Shown here piece by piece: positions 17,084 to 25,591 of a DNA stretch of 64,000 bases. Under the pieces are notes generated by a model. It saw only the letters and a program-made list of their open reading frames with translations. It had not been told where the DNA came from and made no database searches. Source of the DNA: Lewinellaceae bacterium (GTDB taxonomy: Bacteria > Bacteroidota > Bacteroidia > Chitinophagales > Saprospiraceae); contig JACJYO010000010.1 in the NCBI GenBank assembly GCA_020636075.1, positions 1-64,000 on the forward strand. Reading direction: 5' to 3'. Made by a program: the position numbers and the translations under genes. Each line of letters opens with the position of its first letter. The first letter of the stretch is position 1.

Positions 17084-18202
17084 TCATTGTTTTACCCGCT
17101 GGCTATAGTCCCGTTCCAGGCTGTCTACCAGCATTTGGTAGGCAGGATCGTCAAGTGGTATTTCGTAGTCCTTGGTTTTGTTTTTTCCAAAGATTTTGAG
17201 TTTTACCGTGTTATATCGCTTCGGGTTGAGGCGCAGATCTTGTAGCAGCAAATGTAATTGACGGGTAGTTCGCACGGTATTGTTGTAAAATTCAGGGTCG
17301 TTCAGCAGCAGTCCCATGGAACCTTCGCCTCTGGAAAGGCCTGCCATGAGCGTATCGAGTTTGGTCACTGCCGATTCCGTAGAACCCAGGGTACTTCGGA
17401 GCGTGGTTAGCGTCAACGTCAATGAATCCATCAAAACGGCTGCTTTTTGCCCCGTCTGATCAATGCCGGCATCTTTCAGTTGCGCGGTAAAGACCGACAT
17501 GTTGTCCAGCATGGATTTTATACTTTGGTTGCTGTCGCGGATGGCTTTGGTAATTTCGGCAGTATTGTTGGCGGTTGCAGTAAATCCGGCTGTACTGGCG
17601 TCCAGCAGGTTATTGATTTTGCTGGTCATCAGGGCAATATTGGCCAGGGAATTTCGGAGCGCTACGAGCGTATGGCCGAACCCCTGTGGGTGCCTTGGAT
17701 CGGCGATGGAGTCGTAAAGCGCCGTCAGGCCGATCCGGAGGCGTTCGGTGTAGGCGTCCAGTTCTTTCGGGTTTCCGATAACACTTTCGAAAAACGATTT
17801 GGTGCGGCCGGTAAGGTAATCGCCGCTTTGGGCACAATCGCCACCTTCGCAGGTGCCGTTGATTTCAAGGTCAATTGCCTTGCCGCCCATGATGCTTTCG
17901 CTGACAATTACGGCAACCGTATTTTTGGGAATATCGATCCGGCGCTCCAGGTTAATTACGGTAACAATAGTTTGGTCATCTTCCGGATCAACAAAAATAT
18001 CCTTCACCATACCTACTTGCAAGCCATTGATAAATACCGGGCTGGAAGGCCGTAGCTGCTCGACATTGTCATAGCGGATATAAAATGTTTGCGAGGCAGT
18101 GAGCACGTTCATGCCTTTCAGAAATTTAAATCCCCAAATACCGAGTGCAATGGCCACTATGGCAAGCAGGCCAATTTTTGTTTCGTTACTTATTTTAAAC
18201 AT
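17084..18202 (-). CDS. MlaD/MCE-domain protein
   Basis: A 372-residue protein with one N-terminal membrane helix (about residues 10-28) and an MCE domain (about 37-115) including TFYIRYDNVEQLRPSSPVFINGLQVGMVKDI. A long helical region follows (about 180-300), containing TSKINNLLDA. This is the architecture of MlaD-like substrate-binding subunits of lipid transporters between inner and outer membranes. The permease and ATPase partners (MlaE, MlaF) are not in the window. It follows the amidase gene by 45 bases on the same strand, a pairing that suggests envelope function. Confidence 0.9.
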   Translation of the reverse strand: MFKISNETKIGLLAIVAIALGIWGFKFLKGMNVLTASQTFYIRYDNVEQLRPSSPVFINGLQVGMVKDIFVDPEDDQTIVTVINLERRIDIPKNTVAVIVSESIMGGKAIDLEINGTCEGGDCAQSGDYLTGRTKSFFESVIGNPKELDAYTERLRIGLTALYDSIADPRHPQGFGHTLVALRNSLANIALMTSKINNLLDASTAGFTATANNTAEITKAIRDSNQSIKSMLDNMSVFTAQLKDAGIDQTGQKAAVLMDSLTLTLTTLRSTLGSTESAVTKLDTLMAGLSRGEGSMGLLLNDPEFYNNTVRTTRQLHLLLQDLRLNPKRYNTVKLKIFGKNKTKDYEIPLDDPAYQMLVDSLERDYSQRVKQ

Positions 18203-18247
18203 GTTTGTCTGGATGGATATGAACGGAAATAGGGGTTGTAGGTAAAG

Positions 18248-19738
18248 TTAATTTTTGCCTGGTTTGGTTTGCACCACCTTGGCGGTGCGAAATCCCAGGT
18301 TCCGGAGTTCAGGGATTACTTTTTCAGCTTCGGCTTGTGTCTTAAATTTTCCGGTGTAGTAATGAAATTGTCCACCGGATTGTTCTTCTTCCACATCGCC
18401 CAGCAGGCTGAGTTGGCCTGTTTTTTTATCCAGCCTGGATGTCCAGCTCATCAGATAAATCCGATATGCTGCTGCTGGTTTGGAGGAATAAACCGGAATT
18501 GCGATTTCATCTGCATATTGGTCGTTCGACGCGGCAGGACGTGTTGTCGGTTGCACCGGAGCGGGCTGAGATGGCGTGGTTGGTATAGGTTTGTTTGCCG
18601 GCGCCGGCTGCGTTGTATTTGGCGGTGGCGCCGATACCGGCTTTTTAACGCTGGTTGCGACAACTTGCGGATTGCCGCCACCTTTGGCCGTCATTTGAGG
18701 TGTGTTTTTTTCGGCGAGCGGCTTACCCTCCATTTTCGTCTTATAAGCCCGAAAGGCTTCAAATATAGCGTAAGCCAATTGCGCCTGTCCTTCTTCTGAA
18801 GCGACAAATGCCTCCTCGGTCCGGTTGGTCAGGAAGCCGGCTTCCACCAATACCGAAGGCATAGCAGTTCGGTGTAACACAATAAATCCGGCTTGTTTGA
18901 CTCCCCGGTCATCCCGGTTGGCCAGTTCTTTGGTGTATTGCTGAACGTAGCTGGCAAACAAAATGCTCTGTTCCAGATAGGCGCTTTGCCAAACACTTCC
19001 AAAAATGTGCGCCTCGGCGCTGTTCGGGTCGTAGCCCTCGTAGTTTTTCTGGTAATTGTCCTCCAGATAGATCGAGGCGTTCTCGCGTTTGGCAACTTCC
19101 AGGTTGGACGCCGCGGTGTGCAGGCCCATCACATACGTTTCGGTCCCTTTCACATGTGAAACACTGATTGCATTGCAATGGACACTGATGAACAGGTCGG
19201 CATTGTTGCGGTTGGCAATGGCAGCGCGTTCATTGAGTTCGACAAATACATCCGTGTCGCGGGTGTAGATCACCTTAAGATCGGGAAACTCCTCTTTCAG
19301 AAAAGCCCCGAGTTTGAGCACAATGGCCAGGGTATTGTGTTTTTCGCGGGAAGTGGCCCCTATGCAGCCAGGATCTTTACCACCGTGCCCGGCATCGAGC
19401 ACAACAGTTTTGATATGATAACTGTGGCTGGACTTCTGACGGGATTCTATTTTCCGGAAAAGGTCGGCGACAAGACCAATTGCATCGGCAGAAGATTGAT
19501 CGGTATGCGCAGCGGCATCGGCGGATTTATCCAACCTGGCTTCAGCGTCGGTGGATTTATCCACCGTAGCTTCAGCGAAGGTGGATAAATCACAGTATTC
19601 TCTACCTTTGCCGGCGCCTGCATCAGGGTGGGAATTGTTTTTGGGATGGTGCTCAACAGTTGTGGCAATGTTAATATTACAACAAAGAAGCCACGCGAGC
19701 AGTGTTGTGATCGTTTGTTGGGCAATTAGTTTCCTCAT
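18248..19738 (-). CDS. N-acetylmuramoyl-L-alanine amidase with SPOR-like C terminus
   Basis: A zinc amidase (Amidase_3) that cleaves the bond between N-acetylmuramic acid and L-alanine in peptidoglycan. The 496-residue protein has a signal sequence (about 1-26). Zinc and catalytic candidates are His118 (DAGHGG), Glu132 (SREKHN), His187 (ISVHCNA) and Glu299 (VLVEAGFLTN). A Pro/Thr-rich linker (about 340-410) leads to a SPOR-like tail (QFHYYTGKFKTQAEAEKVI). Residues about 52-82 are three imperfect ten-residue units (FAEATVDKST, DAEARLDKSA, DAAAHTDQSS). They are encoded by a mobile-looking DNA repeat (see 19529-19586). Its start codon is only 24 bases from that of lptD on the other strand. Confidence 0.92.
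   Translation of the reverse strand: MRKLIAQQTITTLLAWLLCCNINIATTVEHHPKNNSHPDAGAGKGREYCDLSTFAEATVDKSTDAEARLDKSADAAAHTDQSSADAIGLVADLFRKIESRQKSSHSYHIKTVVLDAGHGGKDPGCIGATSREKHNTLAIVLKLGAFLKEEFPDLKVIYTRDTDVFVELNERAAIANRNNADLFISVHCNAISVSHVKGTETYVMGLHTAASNLEVAKRENASIYLEDNYQKNYEGYDPNSAEAHIFGSVWQSAYLEQSILFASYVQQYTKELANRDDRGVKQAGFIVLHRTAMPSVLVEAGFLTNRTEEAFVASEEGQAQLAYAIFEAFRAYKTKMEGKPLAEKNTPQMTAKGGGNPQVVATSVKKPVSAPPPNTTQPAPANKPIPTTPSQPAPVQPTTRPAASNDQYADEIAIPVYSSKPAAAYRIYLMSWTSRLDKKTGQLSLLGDVEEEQSGGQFHYYTGKFKTQAEAEKVIPELRNLGFRTAKVVQTKPGKN
19529..19586. repeat. In-frame repeat inside the amidase gene, two 30-base units
   Basis: Two tandem units with a 30-base period start at 19529 and 19559. The second, 19559-19586, is an imperfect palindrome (ATCCACCGTAGC ... 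GAAGGTGGAT). It matches 22 of 28 positions of the intergenic repeat at 35291-35318. The 30-base period preserves the reading frame. Confidence 0.8.
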
Positions 19739-19762
19739 GTTTTCTTAGTCGTGGATAAAACT

Positions 19763-22435
19763 ATGGACAAATATCGGCTTTTCTGGCAAATAGCCTGTGC
19801 ATTGATGTGCACAGCTGGTATTGCCCAGGAACCGGTCGCGCCGCGCGATTCCCTGCCCCCCGGACCGGCAGATTCTGCGGTGGTTGCTCTGGTGGATTTG
19901 CGGCCGGTGCAGCTTTCCAAGGATGCATTGGATGACGAGGTTGAGTATGGCGCGAAAGATTCCATGTGGTTTGATGTAAAAAACAAGCAGCTGCACCTGT
20001 ATGGCCAGGCTTATTTAAAATACACTACAATCGATCTGAAGGCGGGATATATTTTGTTGGATTATGAAAAAAATGAGGTGAGCGCCGAGCAATTTCCCGA
20101 TGAAACCGGCAAGTTGGCTGGCCTCCCTGAGTTTAAGGACGGGGAGCAAGAGTTTACCGCCACGAAATTGCGGTATAATTTCCGTTCAAAAAAAGGAATT
20201 ATCTACGAGGCCCGCACAAAGCAGCAAGATCTCTATGTTTTAGGTCAAAAAGCCAAGTTTATTGGCGAGGCATCGGCAGATTCGTCGATGCAAACCCAAA
20301 ACACCGTGTACAACAAAGATGCCCTGATCACGACCTGCGATGCGCCAGTGCCACACTATGGCATCCACACTAAAAAATTGAAAGTTGTCCCGAACAAACT
20401 GGTGGTTACCGGATTTTCAAACGTGGAAATCGGCGGCATCCCCACACCGCTCGTGCTGCCATTCGGGTTTTACCCCATTACCCAAACACGCAAATCGGGG
20501 CTGATTATTCCCCGCGACTTTGAATTTGCCGACCGCGAGGGCCTGGGTATCAAAGACTGGGGCTATTACTTTCCGATTTCGGACCACCTCGACGTGACCA
20601 TGTTGTTCAACGCCTACACCAGCGGGAGCTGGGGTGTGCAGGCCAATGTGCGGTACAACCAACGCTACCGCTTTCGTGACGACCTGAATCTTCGGTTTAA
20701 CAACCGGGTTACCGAAGACAACATGGCCCGGCGCTTGTCGGCGCAATCGTTCGGCATACGCTGGTCGCACCAGCAAGACCCCAAGGCCCACCCAACCCGC
20801 CGCTTCGGCGGCTCCTTGAACATTGAGACCAACCGCGACCAAAACCGCAACCAGAACGATTACGCCAGCGTTTATCAAAACACCCTGAGTTCCAACCTCA
20901 ACTATTCTCAAACATTCCCGGGAAAACCCTACCAGTTCAACGCCAGCCTTAGCCACTCCCAGAACACCCAAACGCGATTGATGAACATCAGCTTCCCGAC
21001 GGCAGCGTTCAACCTGCAGCGGGTGTATCCGTTCAAGCGCAAAAAACCGGTTGGCAAAGAGCGCTGGTACGAAAAACTTTCCCTGACCTATTCGTCCAAG
21101 CTGCAAAACACCGTGCAGGTTGCCGATACCCTGTTGTTTACCAGTGAAACACTGCGCAAAGCCCGTATGGGTATTCAGCACAATGCCAGCACCGATTTCA
21201 ACTTCAAGGTGTTCAAGTATATCAACATCTCGCCCCGGGTGAACTACGAGGAAAACTGGTATCCGTATTCCATCGAACGCCAGTTTATCGATGAGATCCA
21301 GTTTGTGTACGATACGGTGGCCGACATTATCGTGGTGGACAGTAATAAAACCGTTTGGGGCCGCGATACCTCGTTTCGCGACTGGGGCTTCAAGCCATTC
21401 CGCCAATTTGATGCCGGTATTACCCTGAACACGGCCCTGTTTTTTACCAAGCAATTCCGAAAAGGCTGGTTTCGCGGCATTCGCCATACCATGAAGCCCT
21501 CGTTGTCTACCGGTTTCCGGCCCGATTATTCGGATTCGGATAATTTTTTCCGCCAGGTGCAAACCAGTGCACAACCCGGCCGCGAAAAGTTTCAGGACTA
21601 CGGCATTTTTGATGATGCCGTATACGGAAGACCGTCCAATGCGCCGCGGGATATGTCTATCAACTACAGCCTGAGCAATATTCTGGAAATGAAGTTTTAT
21701 TCTGCCCGAAAGGATACGGTGAAGCGGGTACGGATCTTCGACAACCTGACATTTGCAGGCAGTTACAGCCTCACGAGGGATACCCTGAAATGGAGCCAGG
21801 TTTCAACCGGCGGTCTGTTCCGGTTGTTCAAGGGCCTATCCAACCTGACCTGGAATGCGCGCTTCGACCCCTACATTCGAAACGAGGCCGGCATTCGGGT
21901 GAACAAGTTTGCTGCCAGGGAAGAAGGTAAATTGCTTCGTTTGGTGCGTTTTGAAGTTGCTTTGAACACTCAAATGAGTATTGGCGATTTGCGCAAATTA
22001 TTTGAAAAAGACGGGACGTCGACTGCCCAGGGCACGCAGAAACCCCGAACGGTTTCGGCCAAGGATGATTTTCTCGGGTTGTTCGAACAGTTTCGGATAA
22101 ACCACCGGATTTCATTTATCCGGCAGGAAATTCCCAGTTCCAACCGCGATACCCTTTTGATCGGAACCAACAACATCAGCTTGTCGGGGCGCATCCCGCT
22201 TACGCCCAAATGGTCGATCGATGTGGGTAATATCAGCTATGATTTCCAGGCCAAGCGCATTGTGTACCCTGACCTGGGCCTCTCCCGAAACCTGCACTGC
22301 TGGCAGTTCAGCCTGCGCTGGCAACCCCTGCGCGGCACTTACGAATTTTTTATCAACGTGACGCCAGGCTCCTCCCTCGACTTCCTGAAATTGCCCTACC
22401 GGAAAAATAATTTTGACGGGCAGGGGGTGTTTTGA
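19763..22435 (+). CDS. lptD: LPS-assembly protein LptD (Bacteroidota type)
   Basis: Outer-membrane translocon component that inserts lipopolysaccharide into the outer leaflet. From ATG 19763 it is about 890 residues. It has a signal peptide, an OstA/LptA-like beta-jellyroll (about 50-200, with KQLHLYGQAYLKYTTIDLKAG and LRYNFRSKKGIIYEA) and a long barrel region. The segment NVEIGGIPTPLVLPFGFYP is typical of LptD. A GTG at 19751 is an alternative start. The gene diverges from the amidase with 24 bases between start codons. A TTG-N19-TAGTTTCC promoter candidate at 19700-19729 would lie inside the amidase gene. Confidence 0.9.
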   Translation: MDKYRLFWQIACALMCTAGIAQEPVAPRDSLPPGPADSAVVALVDLRPVQLSKDALDDEVEYGAKDSMWFDVKNKQLHLYGQAYLKYTTIDLKAGYILLDYEKNEVSAEQFPDETGKLAGLPEFKDGEQEFTATKLRYNFRSKKGIIYEARTKQQDLYVLGQKAKFIGEASADSSMQTQNTVYNKDALITTCDAPVPHYGIHTKKLKVVPNKLVVTGFSNVEIGGIPTPLVLPFGFYPITQTRKSGLIIPRDFEFADREGLGIKDWGYYFPISDHLDVTMLFNAYTSGSWGVQANVRYNQRYRFRDDLNLRFNNRVTEDNMARRLSAQSFGIRWSHQQDPKAHPTRRFGGSLNIETNRDQNRNQNDYASVYQNTLSSNLNYSQTFPGKPYQFNASLSHSQNTQTRLMNISFPTAAFNLQRVYPFKRKKPVGKERWYEKLSLTYSSKLQNTVQVADTLLFTSETLRKARMGIQHNASTDFNFKVFKYINISPRVNYEENWYPYSIERQFIDEIQFVYDTVADIIVVDSNKTVWGRDTSFRDWGFKPFRQFDAGITLNTALFFTKQFRKGWFRGIRHTMKPSLSTGFRPDYSDSDNFFRQVQTSAQPGREKFQDYGIFDDAVYGRPSNAPRDMSINYSLSNILEMKFYSARKDTVKRVRIFDNLTFAGSYSLTRDTLKWSQVSTGGLFRLFKGLSNLTWNARFDPYIRNEAGIRVNKFAAREEGKLLRLVRFEVALNTQMSIGDLRKLFEKDGTSTAQGTQKPRTVSAKDDFLGLFEQFRINHRISFIRQEIPSSNRDTLLIGTNNISLSGRIPLTPKWSIDVGNISYDFQAKRIVYPDLGLSRNLHCWQFSLRWQPLRGTYEFFINVTPGSSLDFLKLPYRKNNFDGQGVF

Positions 22436-22443
22436 TTGGGTAT

Positions 22444-22499
22444 AACGTCGGCAGGGTTTCAAACCCTGCCGACGTTAAAATTCAAACTCTGCCGACGTT
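22444..22499. repeat. GTCGGCAGGG palindrome with an extra arm
   Basis: A perfect palindrome (22444-22476) with arms AACGTCGGCAGGGTTT and AAACCCTGCCGACGTT, followed by a third partial arm (CTCTGCCGACGTTG). It lies between convergent lptD and ung and probably serves as a terminator. It resembles the palindrome at 26529-26561 in its CCGAC ends. Confidence 0.75.
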
Positions 22500-22503
22500 G
22501 GTG

Positions 22504-23187
22504 TTACAAACTCCAGTCTACCGGTGCTTTCCCCTGCTTCTCCAGTAATTCATTTGTCCGGCCAAAATGGCCGCAACCCTGAAAGCCGGTTCCGGCCAGC
22601 GGAGAAGGGTGGGGGGCCGTGAGTACGTAATGTTTCATCTCGTCGATCAGGGGCTTTTTGCTTTGGGCAAATTTTCCCCAGAGCAGAAAAACCACCCCTT
22701 CTTTTTCCTCAGAAATGCGGCGGATAACGGCATCGGTGAAGGTTTGCCAGCCGATTTTTTGATGGGAAGCCGGCTTGCGGGCTTCTACCGTGAGCATGGC
22801 GTTGAGCAGGAGCACGCCCTGGGTTGCCCAGGCGCTGAGGTCGCCGTGGTTGGGAATGGGTAGGCCGAGGTCGCGATTGATTTCTTTGTAAATATTGACC
22901 AGCGATGGTGGCACTTTCACGCCCTTCGGCACCGAAAAACACAGGCCCATGGCCTCACCGGGATTGTGGTAGGGGTCTTGTCCGAGAATGACCACTTTTA
23001 CCTGATCGAATGGTGTGGAGTTGAAAGCGTTGAAAATTAATGGCCCGGGTGGGAAGATGGTTTTACCGGCCTTTTTTTCCTGTACCAGGAATGATTTAAT
23101 AGCTGCGAAGTAGGGCTGCTGAAATTCATCGGCCAGGACGCGCTTCCAGGATTCTTCGATCTGTACGTTGTCAACTTTTTCGGACAT
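22504..23187 (-). CDS. ung: Uracil-DNA glycosylase (family 1)
   Basis: Removes uracil from DNA to start base-excision repair. The 227-residue protein has the water-activating motif GQDPYHN (Asp71), the phenylalanine pocket GLCFSVP, LLLNAMLTVE, and the HPSPLAGTGFQGCGHF loop. In the last of these, Ala replaces the more common Ser of HPSPLS. ATG 23187 matches the usual family start. The longer frame to 23250 is rejected. A near-consensus TACCTTTA (minus strand, 23213-23220) lies 25 bases upstream. Confidence 0.95.
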   Translation of the reverse strand: MSEKVDNVQIEESWKRVLADEFQQPYFAAIKSFLVQEKKAGKTIFPPGPLIFNAFNSTPFDQVKVVILGQDPYHNPGEAMGLCFSVPKGVKVPPSLVNIYKEINRDLGLPIPNHGDLSAWATQGVLLLNAMLTVEARKPASHQKIGWQTFTDAVIRRISEEKEGVVFLLWGKFAQSKKPLIDEMKHYVLTAPHPSPLAGTGFQGCGHFGRTNELLEKQGKAPVDWSL

Positions 23188-23316
23188 GGGCTGGGCTGGT
23201 ATTGTTCTGTGGTAAAGGTACCAATATTCAACCGGCGGATTGGAGTTCACTTTTTTTAGGTCCGTTATCCAGACCGGGCGCTCAGTTATTCACGGAACTT
23301 TCTCTGAACACACCGG

Positions 23317-23345
23317 GTTGGCTGAAAGGAAAAACTGTACTTTTG
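23317..23345 (+). promoter_or_regulatory. Promoter of tRNA-Arg
   Basis: GTTG (23317-23320) and TACTTTTG (23338-23345) are separated by 17 bases and match the Bacteroidota -33/-7 promoter. The tRNA begins 22 bases further on. Confidence 0.65.
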
Positions 23346-23367
23346 CTGCACGTTCTTTGAATTTTTT

Positions 23368-23440
23368 GGTCCCGTAGCTCAATGGATAGAGCACCTGCCT
23401 TCTAAGCAGGTGGTTGCAGGTTCGACCCCTGCCGGGATCA
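23368..23440 (+). tRNA. tRNA-Arg (anticodon TCT)
   Basis: A complete cloverleaf of 73 bases. The acceptor stem is GGTCCCG/CGGGATC with one G-T pair, and the discriminator is A. The D-stem is GCTC/GAGC. The anticodon stem is CCTGC/GCAGG with loop CTTCTAA, giving anticodon TCT that reads AGA. The T-arm is GCAGG-TTCGACC-CCTGC. No CCA is encoded. Confidence 0.97.
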
Positions 23441-23447
23441 CTTTTTT

Positions 23448-23493
23448 AAAGGCACAAGTCTGCTGGTTTTCGGCTGCTTGTGCCTTTTTATTT
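23448..23493 (+). terminator. Intrinsic terminator after tRNA-Arg
   Basis: Stem AAAGGCACAAG / CTTGTGCCTTT (23448-23458 with 23477-23487) is followed by TTATTTTG on the plus strand. Confidence 0.8.
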
Positions 23494-23515
23494 TGCCCTG
23501 TACGGTTTTGGTTTG

Positions 23516-23572
23516 AACGCGGATAACGCGGATTTGCCTTCGGCAAAACGCCGATTGACGCGGATTTTTGCC
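23516..23572. repeat. AACGCGGAT repeat with TTGCCTTCGGCAA hairpin
   Basis: Two direct AACGCGGAT units, a small UUCG-type hairpin and a further GACGCGGAT unit lie between the tRNA terminator and the end of ribD. No protein frame of quality overlaps it. The rest of the 23188-23613 gap holds only the tRNA, its promoter and its terminator. Confidence 0.6.
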
Positions 23573-23613
23573 ATGCGGGAGAGTGAATCCTCCGTTCAAA
23601 TCAGGGCAGCCAA

Positions 23614-24642
23614 TTACTTTCGAAATACCCGGACCAGATCCCCACGCAAGGAAAATGCCTCCACCAAAATGGCATGCTGCCAGCCCTGCGGAGCCGGTAC
23701 ACCAGCGCGTAAATATTGCGGGTTTTCCAGAATCCGGATCTCGTCCCAATATCCACTGTCCAAAAACTGTTGCAGCACTTGTGTACCGCCTTCCACCAGC
23801 AGGATGGCCCGGTTGTCGGTGTGGAGTTTTTCCAGCAACTCCGGGATCCAGTTTTCCGGATTAATATCCTGAAAAAGGGTGTTTTCCCAACTGCCGGGCT
23901 GTTGCGGCCCCAGCACCCAGGTCGGCTGGGAATCATCGAGCAGCAATGCGGTGGAGGCGATTTTATTTTTAAAATTCAATACCACGCGCAGGGGAGATTT
24001 TCCAAAAAAATAGCGGTTATCGAGCCCGGGGTTGTCAACCAAAGCAGTATTGGCGCCCACCAAAATGGCATCGGTTTCGGCGCGCCAACGGTGCACCAGC
24101 CGGCGCGCCAGCGTACCTGAAATAACAGTCCGTTCATTTTTTCGGGCGATAAAACCGTCAGCACTTTGCGCCCATTTCAGGATAATCCAGGGCCGCTTTT
24201 TTGTGATCCAGGTGAAAAATGCCCGGTTGAGCCAACGGCCCTCAGCTTCCAGAACCCCCGATTCAACGGCCACGCCGGCAGCGCGCAGCTTGTCCAGACC
24301 TTGTCCACCCACCCGTGGGTTAGGGTCCACATTGCTGACCACTACTTTCGGTATTTTTTGTTCCAAAATCAGATCGACACAGGGCGGGGTTTTACCGTGG
24401 TGAAAACAGGGCTCCAGCGAGCAATACAACGTAGCGCGGGGGATAAGCTCCCGGTCGGCGGGCGCTACTGATTGCAGGGCATGCACTTCGGCGTGCGGGC
24501 CGCCAAATTGCCGGTGCCAACCCTCGCCGATAATCCGGTTTTCGTACACCAGTACAGCTCCCACCATCGGGTTGGGCGACACGCTGCCGGCGCCCAGGCG
24601 GGCGAGCTGGAAACAGCGTTGCATGTATTGGATGGCTTGCAT
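23614..24642 (-). CDS. ribD: Bifunctional riboflavin biosynthesis deaminase/reductase RibD
   Basis: Carries out deamination and side-chain reduction of the pyrimidine intermediate of riboflavin synthesis. The 342-residue protein has an N-terminal cytidine-deaminase-like domain with zinc ligands in HAE (His50, Glu52) and in PCFHHGKTPPC (Cys79, Cys88), after the family signature SPNPMVGAVLV. The C-terminal reductase (about 150-342) starts at RPWIILKWAQSADGFIA. It lies 12 bases behind pyrF on the same strand, so the two are probably co-transcribed. No FMN riboswitch is seen upstream. Confidence 0.95.
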   Translation of the reverse strand: MQAIQYMQRCFQLARLGAGSVSPNPMVGAVLVYENRIIGEGWHRQFGGPHAEVHALQSVAPADRELIPRATLYCSLEPCFHHGKTPPCVDLILEQKIPKVVVSNVDPNPRVGGQGLDKLRAAGVAVESGVLEAEGRWLNRAFFTWITKKRPWIILKWAQSADGFIARKNERTVISGTLARRLVHRWRAETDAILVGANTALVDNPGLDNRYFFGKSPLRVVLNFKNKIASTALLLDDSQPTWVLGPQQPGSWENTLFQDINPENWIPELLEKLHTDNRAILLVEGGTQVLQQFLDSGYWDEIRILENPQYLRAGVPAPQGWQHAILVEAFSLRGDLVRVFRK

Positions 24643-24654
24643 GATCGTGACGGA

Positions 24655-25467
24655 TTAACCGGGGAGCAGGCTTGCCATTTCCTGTTGCATTTTTTGGGCC
24701 TCGGCCCGGGCGGCCTCGGCAAAATCGTCGCCGGCGGATGCGAAAAGGATGCTTCGGGAAGCGTTGACCAGCAGACCGCACGCACGGGTGAGCCCGTGCC
24801 GGCAAATAGCCGCCAGATCGCCGCCTTGCGCGCCCACGCCGGGCACCAACAGAAAGTGCTCCGGTGCAAGCGCACGCACACGGGCAAAGGCTTCCGGGTG
24901 GGTGGCGCCAACGACAAACATGAGGTTCTCCGGATTTCCCCAGGTTTGCGCGGTTTGCAAGACGTTTTCCCAAAGCGGATTCCCGGTTTCCTGAAGATTG
25001 CCTTGCTGAAAATCGGCGCTGCCGGGATTGGATGTCAACGCCAGCAAAATGACCCATTTGCCGGAGAATCCGAGGAAGGGCGACACACTGTCGGAGCCCA
25101 TGTAAGGCGCCACGGTGACGGCATCGCAGCTGGTTTTTTCGAAAAAAGCCTGTGCGTACATGCGGCTGGTATTGCCGATGTCGCCGCGTTTGGCATCGGC
25201 AATAATGAAGTGGTCTGCACCGATGTAGGCTACCGTGCGCTCAAAATCGCGCCAGCCCTCCGCTCCCCGGGATTCGTAGAAAGCCAGGTTGGGCTTATAA
25301 GCCACGCACAGGTCGCGGGTAGCGTCGATTATTTGTTTGTTGAACTCAAAAACAGCGTCCGGTTGGCCGCGCAAGGGCTGGGGCAGTTTGGCGGGGTCGG
25401 TGTCGAGCCCGACGCAGAGAAATGATTTTTTCTGAAAAATACTGGAAATCAGTGTCTGGCGATTCAT
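24655..25467 (-). CDS. pyrF: Orotidine 5'-phosphate decarboxylase (type 2)
   Basis: Decarboxylates OMP to UMP, the last step of pyrimidine synthesis. The 270-residue protein has the catalytic motif DAKRGDIGNTS (Lys93, Asp96) of the longer, type 2 family, and the phosphate-site stretch VPGVGAQGGD. ATG 25467 is chosen. The frame to 25536 reads through a GGGCAAA repeat and would add 23 residues of repeat-encoded sequence. A perfect TACCTTTG (minus strand, 25472-25479) ends 4 bases from the ATG. ribD follows after 12 bases. Confidence 0.94.
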   Translation of the reverse strand: MNRQTLISSIFQKKSFLCVGLDTDPAKLPQPLRGQPDAVFEFNKQIIDATRDLCVAYKPNLAFYESRGAEGWRDFERTVAYIGADHFIIADAKRGDIGNTSRMYAQAFFEKTSCDAVTVAPYMGSDSVSPFLGFSGKWVILLALTSNPGSADFQQGNLQETGNPLWENVLQTAQTWGNPENLMFVVGATHPEAFARVRALAPEHFLLVPGVGAQGGDLAAICRHGLTRACGLLVNASRSILFASAGDDFAEAARAEAQKMQQEMASLLPG

Positions 25468-25471
25468 GCGG

Positions 25472-25479
25472 CAAAGGTA
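25472..25479 (-). promoter_or_regulatory. -7 element of pyrF, predicting a leaderless mRNA
   Basis: TACCTTTG on the minus strand, 4 bases upstream of the pyrF start codon. With a start point 5-6 bases downstream of the box, transcription would begin at or within the ATG. Confidence 0.5.
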
Positions 25480-25482
25480 GTG

Positions 25483-25590
25483 CGCAAAGGGCAAAGGGCG
25501 TAGGGCAAAGGGCCGAGAGCAGGGGGTACATTTCATGCATGGAATCTACCGATGAACGAGATGTTGCCCTAAGCCCTAAGCCCTACGCTC
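25483..25590. repeat. GGGCAAAGGGC / GCCCTAAGCCC inverted repeat
   Basis: The left arm has several GGGCAAA/GGGCGTA units (25483-25515). The right arm has GCCCTAAGCCCTAAGCCC (25565-25582). About 50 bases lie between. It separates pyrF from arsM and generates a spurious N-terminal extension of pyrF. Confidence 0.65.
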
Positions 25591-25591
25591 A

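Noticed and set aside
24642..24655. FMN riboswitch before ribD
   Set aside because: ribD follows pyrF after 12 bases, leaving no room for a leader; no RFN-like conserved boxes are visible.
25468..25536. 23-residue N-terminal extension of PyrF
   Set aside because: It is encoded by the GGGCAAA repeat and lies upstream of a promoter box; family members start at MNRQTL-like positions.
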